A stretch of DNA of 50,853 nucleotides, taken from NCBI GenBank assembly GCA_036268995.1, contig DATATB010000093.1, positions 1-50,853 on the forward strand. The letters run 5' to 3'. Positions 9,073 to 17,153 of the stretch are shown here, piece after piece. The notes beneath the pieces are model-generated. The model was not told where the DNA came from. It ran no database searches and worked only from the letters and a program-made list of their open reading frames with translations. Each line of letters begins with the position of its first letter. Position 1 is the stretch's first letter. The stretch is from DATATB01 sp036268995 (GTDB lineage Bacteria > Planctomycetota > Planctomycetia > Pirellulales > PNKZ01). Position numbers and translations under genes: made by a program.

Positions 9073-10212
9073 ATGCACACGAGACACGACAATCTCCCCG
9101 CAGCCTTTGCCGGTCGGTCGGTGCTGCTGACTGGTCACACCGGCTTCAAGGGTTCGTGGCTGGCATTGTGGCTCGCCCGGCTCGGCGCGCGCGTCGCTGG
9201 TTATGGGCTCGCACCCAACACGCAGCCCAACAACTTTACTGCTAGCCGCGTGCGCGAGGTCTTGTCGGCCCATTACGAGGCCGATATTCGTGATCGGGCC
9301 AGCCTGGAGCAGGCACTGCGCGCTTGCCAGCCCGAGGTGATCTTCCACCTAACTGCCCAGCCGCTGGTCCGCGCCAGCTACGCCGAGCCGCTAAGGACGA
9401 TCGAAGTCAACGTGCTGGGCACGGCCAACTTGTTGGAAACGATTCGCGCCGTCGGCCTCCGCTCGGCCGTGATCGTCGTGACCAGCGACAAATGCTACGA
9501 AAACCGGGAGCAGGCGTGGGGATATCGCGAGCATGATCCGCTGGGCGGAAGCGATCCGTACAGCGCCAGCAAGGCGGCGGCCGAACTCATCGCCGCGTCG
9601 TACCGCTCGTCGTTTTTTCCACCCGAGCAACTCAGCCGGCACGGAGTTAGCCTGGCCACCGTGCGCTCCGGCAATGCGATTGGCGGCGGCGACTGGGCCG
9701 CCGATCGGATCGTGACCGACATCGTGGGCTCGCTCGGTCGTGGCGAGCCAATACGGCTGCGCAACCCGCACGCTGTACGGCCTTGGCAGCACGTGCTGGA
9801 GCCTTTGAGCGGCTACTTGCGCCTGGCCGCTGCCTTGCTGGCCGATGGCGGCATGCCGCTGTGCGGCAGTTGGAATTTCGGCCCCATGCCTGGCGACGAA
9901 GTGACCGTCGGCGAATTGGCCGCTCGATTTGCCGCTGCCTGGGGGCAGGTATCGTGCATCCAGGTTTCGGCCAACAGCGACGATCCGCCCGAGGCCGACG
10001 TGCTGTGCCTGTGCATCGACAAAGCGATTTGGGATCTCGGCTGGCAGCCGCAGTGGAACGTACACGAGGCCGTCGAGCGGACCGTGCGCTGGTTCCAACA
10101 CTACCGCTCCGCCGACAACATGCAGGCCGAGTGCCTGCGCGACATTGCCGACTACGAAACCTGCCTGGCGAACCAGCCCCATCCAGGATCCCACTCATGC
10201 GCGTCTTGCTGA
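9073..10212 (+). CDS. rfbG: CDP-glucose 4,6-dehydratase
   Basis: This short-chain dehydrogenase/reductase-fold enzyme (379 residues) converts CDP-glucose to CDP-4-keto-6-deoxyglucose using bound NAD. The nucleotide loop is 'TGHTGFKGSW' and the catalytic Y-x-x-x-K is in 'DPYSASKAAAE'. 'QPLVRASYAEP', 'VVTSDKCYEN' and 'RSGNAIGGGDWA' are characteristic of RfbG. In-frame starts also exist at GTG 9049 and ATG 9058. I prefer ATG 9073 because GGAAG lies eight bases upstream and the protein then begins near the usual family start. It follows rfbF closely, and its end overlaps the next gene by 16 bases, so translation is probably coupled. Confidence 0.93.
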   Translation: MHTRHDNLPAAFAGRSVLLTGHTGFKGSWLALWLARLGARVAGYGLAPNTQPNNFTASRVREVLSAHYEADIRDRASLEQALRACQPEVIFHLTAQPLVRASYAEPLRTIEVNVLGTANLLETIRAVGLRSAVIVVTSDKCYENREQAWGYREHDPLGGSDPYSASKAAAELIAASYRSSFFPPEQLSRHGVSLATVRSGNAIGGGDWAADRIVTDIVGSLGRGEPIRLRNPHAVRPWQHVLEPLSGYLRLAAALLADGGMPLCGSWNFGPMPGDEVTVGELAARFAAAWGQVSCIQVSANSDDPPEADVLCLCIDKAIWDLGWQPQWNVHEAVERTVRWFQHYRSADNMQAECLRDIADYETCLANQPHPGSHSCASC

Positions 10213-11165
10213 CCGGTGGAACCGGATTCATCGGCTCGCACACCGTGCGGGCTTTGCTCCAATTCGGATTGCACGACGTCGCCGTGTTGGTTCGCCCCGG
10301 TGCCGATACCTGGCGACTGGACGACGTGCTGTCGCGGCTGACGCTTATCGCAGGCGATCTCTGCCGACTCGACGAGTCCCGTGCGGCTGTCGAACGGTTT
10401 GCTCCCGAGGCCGTCGTGCACCTGGCGTGGAGTGGCGTACTTGGTGCGGAACGAAACAATCCGCGACAAGACGACAACATTCAGGCAGCGCTCGATTGTG
10501 TGCGTCTCGCGCACGCGGCCGGTGCTCGGCATTGGATCGGTTTGGGCTCGCAAGCTGAATACGGCCCCTGCGGCCAGCGGATCGACGAGTCGATGCCCAC
10601 TCGGCCCACCACACGCTATGGCCAGGCGAAGCTGGCCGCCAGTCGCCAGACGCAGCGGCTGTGCCGATCGCTCGGTTTGCGGTTCGCCTGGCTGCGGCTG
10701 TTTTCGTGTTATGGGCCGCAGGACCATCCGTCGTGGCTCGTGCCGTACGTCGCGCTGGCGCTGCTGCGCGGCGAGCGGCCAGCGGTGACGTTGGGCCAGC
10801 AGCGTTGGGATTATCTCTACGTGTCCGACGCTGCCGAGGCGATTTGCCACGCGGTGCAGACCAGCAGCGCCTCCGGAGTTTTCAATGTTGGCAGCGGCCA
10901 GACCGAAACGATCCGGCGGATCATCGAAGTGCTCCGCGACTCGATCGATCCCGCGCTGTCCATCGGCCTCGGAGAAGTCAGCTATCGGCCAGACCAGGTG
11001 ATGCACCTGGAAGCCAACATCGAGCGTCTGACCCGGGCCACCGGCTGGCGGCCGCGAATCGAACTGACGATCGGACTGGCAAAGACCGTGGCCTGGTACC
11101 GAGCCCAGGCCGCGCAGCAGCGATTGGTGACGGGTAACTATATTAAAGAGACTCTGGCCCGATGA
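10197..11165 (+). CDS. NAD-dependent sugar epimerase/reductase, probably acting on the CDP-sugar
   Basis: This 322-residue extended SDR protein has the Rossmann loop 'TGGTGFIGSH' at residues 6-15, 'LGSQAEYG' and the catalytic Tyr/Lys pair in 'TRYGQAKLAA'. The C-terminal half has the substrate-binding pattern of nucleotide-sugar epimerases. The ATG at 10197 lies inside the rfbG end, and the stop overlaps the following gene by four bases (ATGA). Its position right after rfbG suggests it reduces or epimerises CDP-4-keto-6-deoxyglucose, like the last enzymes of CDP-abequose, paratose or 6-deoxygulose pathways. No RfbH (3-dehydratase) gene is present here, so a 3,6-dideoxy product is not supported locally. 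Confidence 0.85.
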   Translation: MRVLLTGGTGFIGSHTVRALLQFGLHDVAVLVRPGADTWRLDDVLSRLTLIAGDLCRLDESRAAVERFAPEAVVHLAWSGVLGAERNNPRQDDNIQAALDCVRLAHAAGARHWIGLGSQAEYGPCGQRIDESMPTRPTTRYGQAKLAASRQTQRLCRSLGLRFAWLRLFSCYGPQDHPSWLVPYVALALLRGERPAVTLGQQRWDYLYVSDAAEAICHAVQTSSASGVFNVGSGQTETIRRIIEVLRDSIDPALSIGLGEVSYRPDQVMHLEANIERLTRATGWRPRIELTIGLAKTVAWYRAQAAQQRLVTGNYIKETLAR

Positions 11166-12229
11166 ACGCCGCGCCGCGAAAATTGATTAGCGTGATTACG
11201 CCCTGCTTCAACGAGCAGGCTAATATCCGCCAGTGCCGCGATGCGGTGGCGCGTGTGTTTGCCGAGCATCTGCCGCAGTACGATCACGAACATCTGTTCT
11301 GCGACAATGCTTCGACCGACGGCACGATTGCCTGCCTGCGGAAGCTGGCCGCCGACGATCCGCGCGTGAAGGTGATTTTCAACGCCCGTAATTTCGGCCC
11401 CTTTCGCTCGACGTTCAACGGCCTGCTGAATACGGCCGGCGATGCCGTGGTCGTGCTGTTGGCCGCCGACTTGCAAGACCCGCCGGAGGTGCTCGTCGAT
11501 TTCGTCCGCACCTGGGAGCAGGGCTACGAAATCGTTTACGGCATCCGCGCCAATCGGCAAGAGGGCTGGCCGATGCGCACCACGCGCCGGCTGTATTATC
11601 GGCTGGCCGGGCTGCTGGCGAACATCAACCTGCCGCCGGACGTGGGCGAGTTTCAATTGGTCGATCGAGTCGTCGTCGACGCGCTGCGGCAATTCGACGA
11701 CTACTACCCGTACATTCGCGGCATGATTGCCGCTTGCGGCTTTCGGATGCGTGGCGTGCCGTATACCTGGCGGAGACGCCAGCGCGGGATCTCCAAAAAC
11801 CGCCTGTATCACCTCGTCGACCAGGCCCTCAATGGGCTAATCTCGTTCAGCAATCTGCCCATGCGCTTGTGCTTGCTGCTGGGTCTCGGGCTCTCGCTGG
11901 CGAGCACGGCTTTCGCGGTCTATAGACTGGCGGCGGGGCTCGTGTTTCATGCCCCGGCCGGATCCGGAATTCCCCCGCTGATGATCGCGCTGTTCTTCTG
12001 CTTGGGCGTGACGATGTTTTTCCTGGGCGTGATGGGCGAGTACATCAGCGCCATCCATTTCCAAGTTCGCAAGCGGCCGCTGGTCATCGAACGCGGACGC
12101 TTGAACTTCCGCTCGCGGCCGGCGCTTCGGATTGATTGCGCGAGCGCTGCTGGCGAAGAGCACGACGTCCCGGAACCGAACTTGACCCATTTGCCCGGCG
12201 CAAGATACAACAGCCGCCAAGTCCGATAG
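11162..12229 (+). CDS. Membrane glycosyltransferase family 2 (GtrB/DPM1-like)
   Basis: The 355-residue GT-A glycosyltransferase carries 'VITPCFNEQ' at the N-terminus, 'CDNASTDGT' and the metal/nucleotide motif 'LAADLQDPPE' near residue 100. Two C-terminal hydrophobic helices lie at about 235-260 and 275-300. This is the architecture of polyprenyl-phosphate sugar transferases and related membrane GT2 enzymes that work at the inner face of the cytoplasmic membrane. The gene starts within the previous stop (ATGA). It would be expected to load or transfer the cluster's sugar; the donor and acceptor cannot be read from the sequence. Confidence 0.88.
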   Translation: MNAAPRKLISVITPCFNEQANIRQCRDAVARVFAEHLPQYDHEHLFCDNASTDGTIACLRKLAADDPRVKVIFNARNFGPFRSTFNGLLNTAGDAVVVLLAADLQDPPEVLVDFVRTWEQGYEIVYGIRANRQEGWPMRTTRRLYYRLAGLLANINLPPDVGEFQLVDRVVVDALRQFDDYYPYIRGMIAACGFRMRGVPYTWRRRQRGISKNRLYHLVDQALNGLISFSNLPMRLCLLLGLGLSLASTAFAVYRLAAGLVFHAPAGSGIPPLMIALFFCLGVTMFFLGVMGEYISAIHFQVRKRPLVIERGRLNFRSRPALRIDCASAAGEEHDVPEPNLTHLPGARYNSRQVR

Positions 12230-12285
12230 CTGACGAGACTGCTAGCACGCCGGTCTCGCGCGCACGCGAATCAAAATGGGTTTCG

Positions 12286-13248
12286 ATGTCCGGCTTCAAG
12301 TTGATCATGATTTCGGCGATGTACGAAAACGGTGGCAACACTGTGCATCGCCTACTCGACGGCCATCCCGAGCTATTCGTCTATCCCTACGAATCACAAT
12401 TGGGCACGAGCGCGGTTTCCGACTATCTGAGCAGCTATGTCCCGTTCAAGTATCGCTGGCCCGAGTTTCCGCTCGACGGCCAGCCGGAGCAGGACTACGA
12501 GCTGTTTTTCGACGAAGAGCTAAAGGTCATGCTGCGCACGCCCGACCGCAGCAAGTTTCGGCACATGCCGCTGGAGCTGGACGAAGCCGACCGCCGCCGA
12601 GCATTTGTGGGTTACATGCAAGGCCAGCCGCGCACGCGGGCCGCGCTCGTCGAGGCGTTCTTCCGCTCGACATTCGATGCCTGGAAGAACCGGCAACACA
12701 GCGGGCGCGAAACGGCGTACTTGGGCTACAGTCCGGTCCTGTGCCTGGATACCGAAAAAATCGTGGCTGACTTTCCGCAAGCCCACATCATTCACGTCGT
12801 GCGCAATCCCTATTCGGCATTTTCCGACACGCTCAAGCGGCCGTTCCCGCTGGGACTGGAGCGCTGGGTTTGGACGTGGAACTATTGCCAGATGCTGGCG
12901 CTGACGTACGCCGAAAAATATCCGCGCAACTTCCATGTTGTCCGCTTCGAGGACCTGGTCGCCGATCGCCTGGCGACACTCGGCAAGCTGTGCGCGCAAC
13001 TGGGTTTGTCCTGGTCGGACACGTGCCTCGCTCCGTCTTGGAACGGCACGCGGCTCGACGAAGTTTATCCCTGGGGCACGATCCGCACCGCCACGCCCGA
13101 TGCCAACCTCGCGACGGCCAACCTACTGAGCGGGGACCAGCAGGCGCAGATCAAGCAACTATCGATCCTCTTCCAGCGGCAATTGGGCTACGAACAGCTC
13201 GAGCTGGAGGGCTTCCCTGGTCGCGGCGCGTCGAAAACCGCGGCCTGA
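12286..13248 (+). CDS. Sulfotransferase family protein
   Basis: This 320-residue protein has a degenerate N-terminal 5'-phosphosulfate loop ('MISAMYENGGNTVHRLLDGHP') and a clear 3'-phosphate motif, 'IIHVVRNPYSAFSDT', as in PAPS-dependent sulfotransferases. Later segments ('NFHVVRFEDLV') also match the family. The frame is open further upstream, but ATG 12286 begins the conserved core directly and avoids overlap with the end of the GT2 gene. Within the cluster it probably sulfates the sugar or the glycan. The P-loop lacks the common R-S-G-T-T sequence, so either a diverged subfamily or reduced activity is possible. Confidence 0.75.
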   Translation: MSGFKLIMISAMYENGGNTVHRLLDGHPELFVYPYESQLGTSAVSDYLSSYVPFKYRWPEFPLDGQPEQDYELFFDEELKVMLRTPDRSKFRHMPLELDEADRRRAFVGYMQGQPRTRAALVEAFFRSTFDAWKNRQHSGRETAYLGYSPVLCLDTEKIVADFPQAHIIHVVRNPYSAFSDTLKRPFPLGLERWVWTWNYCQMLALTYAEKYPRNFHVVRFEDLVADRLATLGKLCAQLGLSWSDTCLAPSWNGTRLDEVYPWGTIRTATPDANLATANLLSGDQQAQIKQLSILFQRQLGYEQLELEGFPGRGASKTAA

Positions 13249-13314
13249 TGTCCGGCCGGCACATTTCGCAGATGATCCGTACCAAGGGGCTTGGCAGCAA
13301 GGAAGCGGCACCGC

Positions 13315-14436
13315 ATGAAAATCCCCCGTCACCACGTCAGCCTGGGCCGCACGTCCTGCTTCTATCCTAAGGCCGACATCGCCGCGTCCGACGAATATCT
13401 GCGGTCGCTGGCCGCGCTGGACATAGCGCCGCTGGCAGAGCAGGCGGCGGCCGCGTATGCCCGGCACTTTGCGGTCGAGCCGTCGGCCGTCGTGCCGCTC
13501 AAGCAGCAGGGAACCTTTCATCGCCTGTTTCGCGTTTCCTCGCAGGCCGGACCGACGGTGATCGCGCGGCTTTGCATCTTGAATCGCTCAGAGCATGAGC
13601 ATCTGCTCGATCGCGATCGCTGGGTTTACGAGCGCTTGAGCGCGGCCTCGCTGCCGGCGTTGCGAGTCTTGGCCGTCGAGCCTTCCAGCGGTCCGGGAAC
13701 CCACGCCTGCCAGCTTTTGGAAGAAGCAGCTGGCAAATCTTTGAGTCATTACGATGGCGACGAAGACCGGATGACTCGGCTGCTGGCCGAATTGGGCCGG
13801 CTGCTCGCCCGGCTGCACACGATCGGCACCCGTGGCTTTGGTCTGCTGGACGCGCTGCCGCCGGCCGTCCATGAACATCGCGAGCCTCGCGGGCGGTGGA
13901 TTTCGTGGCCCGATTATCTGCAAACGAATTTCGCCAGGCATTTGCATCGCTCCAGCGACCTGGGCGCGATCGACGCTGCGGAGACGCAGCGCATTCGCGA
14001 CGCATTCGCCGCCGCCATCTCGCAGTTCGGCGACATTCGGCCGGTCCTGCTGCACGGCGATCTTGGCAGCCACAACGTTTTCACCGACGGAACCACCATC
14101 ACGGCTCTCGTCGATTGGGAGGATTGCCTGTCGGGCGATGCGGTGTTCGACCTCGCCTGCTGGGCCACGTTCCACCCGCGGCGTCGTCATCGGGCACTGC
14201 TCTCAGCTTATCGGGCTGTCTGCGGTCTGCCAGCCGACTTCGAGCTGCGCTTCTGGCTGTACTTCCTGCGCGTGGCGCTGGCCAAGACGGTGCTGCGCGA
14301 TCGTTTCGGACTGCGCGACCGGCCCGGCCGCTCGCCGGCATCGGGCAGAGTCCGGCTGGCACTGGAACGCCTGGAAGCCTGCTTGGAGACGGATTACACA
14401 GCACCCACTCTCCGCCGCTTGGCAAAATCTGCCTGA
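13315..14436 (+). CDS. APH-family phosphotransferase (sugar or amino-sugar kinase-like)
   Basis: The 373-residue protein has a kinase-like fold of the aminoglycoside phosphotransferase/choline kinase family. The catalytic loop 'LLHGDLGSHNVF' gives the H-G-D-x-x-x-x-N pattern, and 'ALVDWEDC' supplies the metal-binding Asp. An N-lobe with 'TVIARL' is also visible. ATG 13315 is preferred over an upstream TTG because AAGGAAG lies nine bases before it. It sits 13 bases ahead of the split transketolase and may phosphorylate a sugar or polar intermediate. The substrate is not identifiable, and an antibiotic-resistance role is not suggested by the context. Confidence 0.8.
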   Translation: MKIPRHHVSLGRTSCFYPKADIAASDEYLRSLAALDIAPLAEQAAAAYARHFAVEPSAVVPLKQQGTFHRLFRVSSQAGPTVIARLCILNRSEHEHLLDRDRWVYERLSAASLPALRVLAVEPSSGPGTHACQLLEEAAGKSLSHYDGDEDRMTRLLAELGRLLARLHTIGTRGFGLLDALPPAVHEHREPRGRWISWPDYLQTNFARHLHRSSDLGAIDAAETQRIRDAFAAAISQFGDIRPVLLHGDLGSHNVFTDGTTITALVDWEDCLSGDAVFDLACWATFHPRRRHRALLSAYRAVCGLPADFELRFWLYFLRVALAKTVLRDRFGLRDRPGRSPASGRVRLALERLEACLETDYTAPTLRRLAKSA

Positions 14437-14449
14437 AGGAGATCGCTGG

Positions 14450-15304
14450 ATGCCATCGGCGCCTGCCAGCCGCGACGCAGTTGAGATCGAGCTCGAAAGC
14501 TTGCGGGCGCTCGGGCGACGAATCCGGCTGCACGTGCTGCGGATGGTGCACGCGGCCGACGCCTCGCACGTGGGCAGTTGCTTCTCGATGGCCGACCTGC
14601 TGGCCGTGTTGTACGGCGCGGCGCTTCGCGTAGATCCGGCCCGACCCGATTGGGAAGATCGCGACCGGCTGGTCGTGAGCAAAGGTCACGCGGCGGCTGC
14701 CGTGTACGCGGCATTGGCCGAGCGTGGATTTTTCCCCGTCGAGTGGCTCGATACGTATTGCCAGAACGGTTCGCGGCTGGCCGGCCACATCAGTCATCAC
14801 GGCGTGCCGGGCATCGAGGTGTCGTCAGGCTCGCTGGGTCACGGCCTGCCGATTGCCTGCGGCATGGCCCTGGCCGGCCGATGCGACGAGCGGCCATATC
14901 GGGTCTTCGCGCTGTTGAGCGACGGCGAGCTGGACGAAGGCTCGAACTGGGAATCGATCTTGTTCGCGCCGCATCATGGTCTGGATAATCTGACCGCGAT
15001 CGTCGATTACAACAAAATCCAAAGCTTCGGCACCGTGGGCGAAGTCCTCGATCTCGAGCCGCTGGCCGACAAGTGGCGCGCGTTCGGCTGGTCGGTTCGC
15101 GAAATCGATGGCCACGACTATCCGCAGATTCTCGCGAGCGTGAGCCAGCTTCCGCCCGTGGCCGGCCGCCCCACGGTGGTCATCGCGCACACGATCAAAG
15201 GCCGTGGCGTGGGGTTTATGGAGAACCAGCTCGCGTGGCACTACCGCTCGCCCAATGCAGAACAATTGGCGGCCGCCTGCCGCGAAATCGAGGCGGCGCG
15301 ATGA
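14450..15304 (+). CDS. Transketolase, N-terminal subunit
   Basis: This 284-residue protein is the thiamine-diphosphate-binding half of a split transketolase. Signature stretches are 'SHVGSCFSMADLLAVLY', 'VVSKGHAAAAVYA', 'SGSLGHGLPIACGMALA' and the metal/ThDP motif 'LLSDGELDEGSNWES', with Asn in 'VDYNKIQSFG'. The ATG has AAGGAG eight bases upstream. It overlaps the C-terminal subunit by four bases, so the two are translationally coupled and presumably assemble 1:1. Being embedded between sugar-modifying genes, it probably transfers a two-carbon ketol unit onto a cluster intermediate rather than serving the pentose phosphate pathway; that is inference. Confidence 0.9.
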   Translation: MPSAPASRDAVEIELESLRALGRRIRLHVLRMVHAADASHVGSCFSMADLLAVLYGAALRVDPARPDWEDRDRLVVSKGHAAAAVYAALAERGFFPVEWLDTYCQNGSRLAGHISHHGVPGIEVSSGSLGHGLPIACGMALAGRCDERPYRVFALLSDGELDEGSNWESILFAPHHGLDNLTAIVDYNKIQSFGTVGEVLDLEPLADKWRAFGWSVREIDGHDYPQILASVSQLPPVAGRPTVVIAHTIKGRGVGFMENQLAWHYRSPNAEQLAAACREIEAAR

Positions 15305-16224
15305 GAACCGCCTTTATCGAAACACTCTGCGAAGCGGCCCAGCTCGACGACCGCATTTGGCTGCTCACGGCCGACCTGGGCTACTCGGTGCTAGAAACTT
15401 TCGCCCAGCGTTTTCCGCGTCGCTATCTCAATGTCGGAGTCGCGGAGCAGAACATGGCCGGCATCGCGGCCGGGCTGGCACACAGCGGCAAGCTGCCGGT
15501 GATCTATTCGATCGCCAATTTTCCCACCTTCCGCTGCCTCGAACAACTGCGCAACGACATTTGCCACCACCAGGCCAACGTCAAGATCGTGGCCGTCGGC
15601 GGCGGATATGCCTATGGCCCGCAGGGCTACTCGCATCATGGCATCGAGGATTTGGCCATCCTGCGGGCACTGCCCGGCATGACCATCGTGGCTCCGGCCG
15701 ACCCCGTCGAAGCGCGGTTCGCGACCCGCGCGATCTGCGCGCATGCCGGCCCTTGCTACCTGCGGCTAGGCAAGGCGCGCGAACCGGTGCTGCATATGTC
15801 ACCGCCGACGTTCCAGCTCGGCCGGGCGATCCAGGTCCGATCGGGCCGGGCACTGACGCTGATCAGCACCGGTGGCATGTTGCAAGAATCCCTGGCGGTT
15901 GCCGAGCGGCTGGCCGCCGAGGGCTTGGTGCCGCGCGTGCTGAGCATGCACACGGTCAAGCCGCTCGATGAACAAGCCGTGCTCCGCGCGGCCGCAGAAA
16001 CCGGCGGAATTCTTTCGGTCGAGGAGCACTCGGTCACCGGTGGGCTGGGCTCGGCGATTGCCGACGTCCTGGCCCTGTCGGGTTGCAGGGTCGGATTCTT
16101 CCGCAAATTCGGCGTTCCCGACCGCGTGAGCCACGAAGTCGGGTCGCAGGAGCATTTGCTCAGCCTGTGCGGTGATTTGTACCGCCTGGCGACCAGCGCT
16201 GTCCGGCAATCGCGCGCGGCATAG
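15301..16224 (+). CDS. Transketolase, C-terminal subunit
   Basis: This 307-residue protein contains the pyrimidine-binding and C-terminal domains of transketolase. The conserved Glu that activates the cofactor lies in 'YLNVGVAEQNMAGIAAGLA'. 'SHHGIEDLAILRALPGMTI', 'YLRLGK' and the C-terminal 'SVEEHSVTGGLGSAIADVL' are also typical. Without the partner encoded just upstream it could not bind the full cofactor. The start was set at the ATG that overlaps the N-subunit stop, which begins the family core ('MRTAFIETLCEAA'). Confidence 0.9.
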   Translation: MRTAFIETLCEAAQLDDRIWLLTADLGYSVLETFAQRFPRRYLNVGVAEQNMAGIAAGLAHSGKLPVIYSIANFPTFRCLEQLRNDICHHQANVKIVAVGGGYAYGPQGYSHHGIEDLAILRALPGMTIVAPADPVEARFATRAICAHAGPCYLRLGKAREPVLHMSPPTFQLGRAIQVRSGRALTLISTGGMLQESLAVAERLAAEGLVPRVLSMHTVKPLDEQAVLRAAAETGGILSVEEHSVTGGLGSAIADVLALSGCRVGFFRKFGVPDRVSHEVGSQEHLLSLCGDLYRLATSAVRQSRAA

Positions 16225-16272
16225 GGCTTTTGGGATCGGCCGCCGACGGGCTCCTTTGCGTCTGAGGCGCCG

Positions 16273-16278
16273 TATACT
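16273..16278 (+). promoter_or_regulatory. Candidate -10 element very close to the GNAT start
   Basis: TATACT ends seven bases before the ATG at 16286, so a transcript from it would be leaderless or nearly so. No matching -35 box is seen at 16-18 bases, and no ribosome site precedes the ATG. This is weak on its own. Confidence 0.3.
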
Positions 16279-16285
16279 TGCAGCG

Positions 16286-16681
16286 ATGATCCATTATCAG
16301 CTCGAACCCGATCTGCAAGCCGACGAATTTATCGACGTGCTCGTCCGATCGACACTGGCCGAGCGCCGGCCGGTTCACGATCGGCCGACGATCGAAACGA
16401 TGCTGGCCCAGGCGGACGTCATCTTCACCGCCCGCAGCGAGGGCCTGCTGGTGGGCGTTTCGCGGGCGATCACGGACTTTAGCTTTTGCACTTACCTGTC
16501 GGACCTGGCCGTCGACCAGCAGTTCCAACGGCAAGGCATCGGCCGGCATTTGATCCGGCACACGCACGAGGCGGCGGGGCTGAAGACCACGCTGATCCTG
16601 CTGGCCGCCCCGAAAGCCGAAAGCTACTACCCGCACGTCGGCATGACCCAGCATCAATCTTGCTGGATTCTCCGTTCTTGA
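16286..16681 (+). CDS. GNAT-family N-acetyltransferase
   Basis: The 131-residue acyltransferase has the acetyl-CoA-binding motif 'DLAVDQQFQRQGIGRHLIRH' (R/Q-x-x-G-x-G/A pattern) in mid-protein and ends with an aromatic 'YYPHVGM' strand typical of the fold. The ATG at 16286 starts the fold properly; an upstream in-frame start would overlap the transketolase gene. It lies 61 bases after the transketolase. It could N- or O-acetylate a cluster sugar, or be an independent small GNAT. The acceptor is unknown. Confidence 0.8.
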   Translation: MIHYQLEPDLQADEFIDVLVRSTLAERRPVHDRPTIETMLAQADVIFTARSEGLLVGVSRAITDFSFCTYLSDLAVDQQFQRQGIGRHLIRHTHEAAGLKTTLILLAAPKAESYYPHVGMTQHQSCWILRS

Positions 16682-16704
16682 TCGGGATGACGGGGCCGGT
16701 GTCG

Positions 16705-16728
16705 GCATGTTGAAAAAAAACAACATGC
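16705..16728. other. Perfect inverted repeat with an A8 loop
   Basis: GCATGTTG (16705-16712) is followed by eight A residues and then CAACATGC (16721-16728). The symmetry is exact over eight bases. There is no T-run after it on the + strand, so it is not a standard terminator. It lies in the 171-base gap between the GNAT gene and the carrier-protein gene and could be an operator or an RNA hairpin. The same gap also holds CGTTG-ACTCG-CAACG (16811-16825) and the palindrome ACTCCGGAGT (16836-16845), whose right half contains the GGAG ribosome site for the next gene. Confidence 0.6.
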
Positions 16729-16852
16729 GATGATCGGCAGTTCCCCCCCGCATAGAGCGCGATTACGAGCTAGAGTTTTCCATGGCGCGCTAGTTTTCGC
16801 TTCGCGCCCTCGTTGACTCGCAACGGGGGCGAGCCACTCCGGAGTTTGTGCA

Positions 16853-17122
16853 ATGGCAACGAATGTTTCGAGCCAGCAGTCTGAAGCCACGGCCATGGTT
16901 CGCGAAATCGTGAGCCAGCAAAATTGTTTGCAGGCAGACCTGGCCACCCTGTCCGACGATAGCGATCTGTACGCGGCGGGCCTCACCTCGCTGGCCACCG
17001 TGGGCCTGATGCTGGCCATCGAGGATCGCTTCGACATCGAGTTTCCCGAACGCATGCTGGGTCGGGCGACGTTTCGTAGCGTGGCAACCATTGCGGAAGC
17101 CGTTTCGGAACTCGTGAAATAA
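16853..17122 (+). CDS. Acyl (aminoacyl) carrier protein
   Basis: This 89-residue protein has the four-helix carrier-protein pattern. The predicted phosphopantetheine attachment site is Ser46 in 'YAAGLTSLATVGLML', followed by 'IEDRFDIEFPE', the acidic recognition helix typical of carrier proteins. GGAG lies eight bases before the ATG. It is the first gene of a six-gene run with an acyl-CoA-dehydrogenase-like protein and an amino acid:[carrier protein] ligase, so it is most likely the ligase's partner rather than the fatty-acid ACP. No phosphopantetheinyl transferase gene is in the window, so a host enzyme must activate it. Confidence 0.92.
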   Translation: MATNVSSQQSEATAMVREIVSQQNCLQADLATLSDDSDLYAAGLTSLATVGLMLAIEDRFDIEFPERMLGRATFRSVATIAEAVSELVK

Positions 17123-17153
17123 CGCCGTCCCCATTTCTGCCGAGAAACCACCC

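Noticed and set aside
13315..14436. Antibiotic resistance gene (aminoglycoside phosphotransferase)
   Set aside because: Only the general kinase-like fold is supported; the operon context points to sugar or metabolite phosphorylation.
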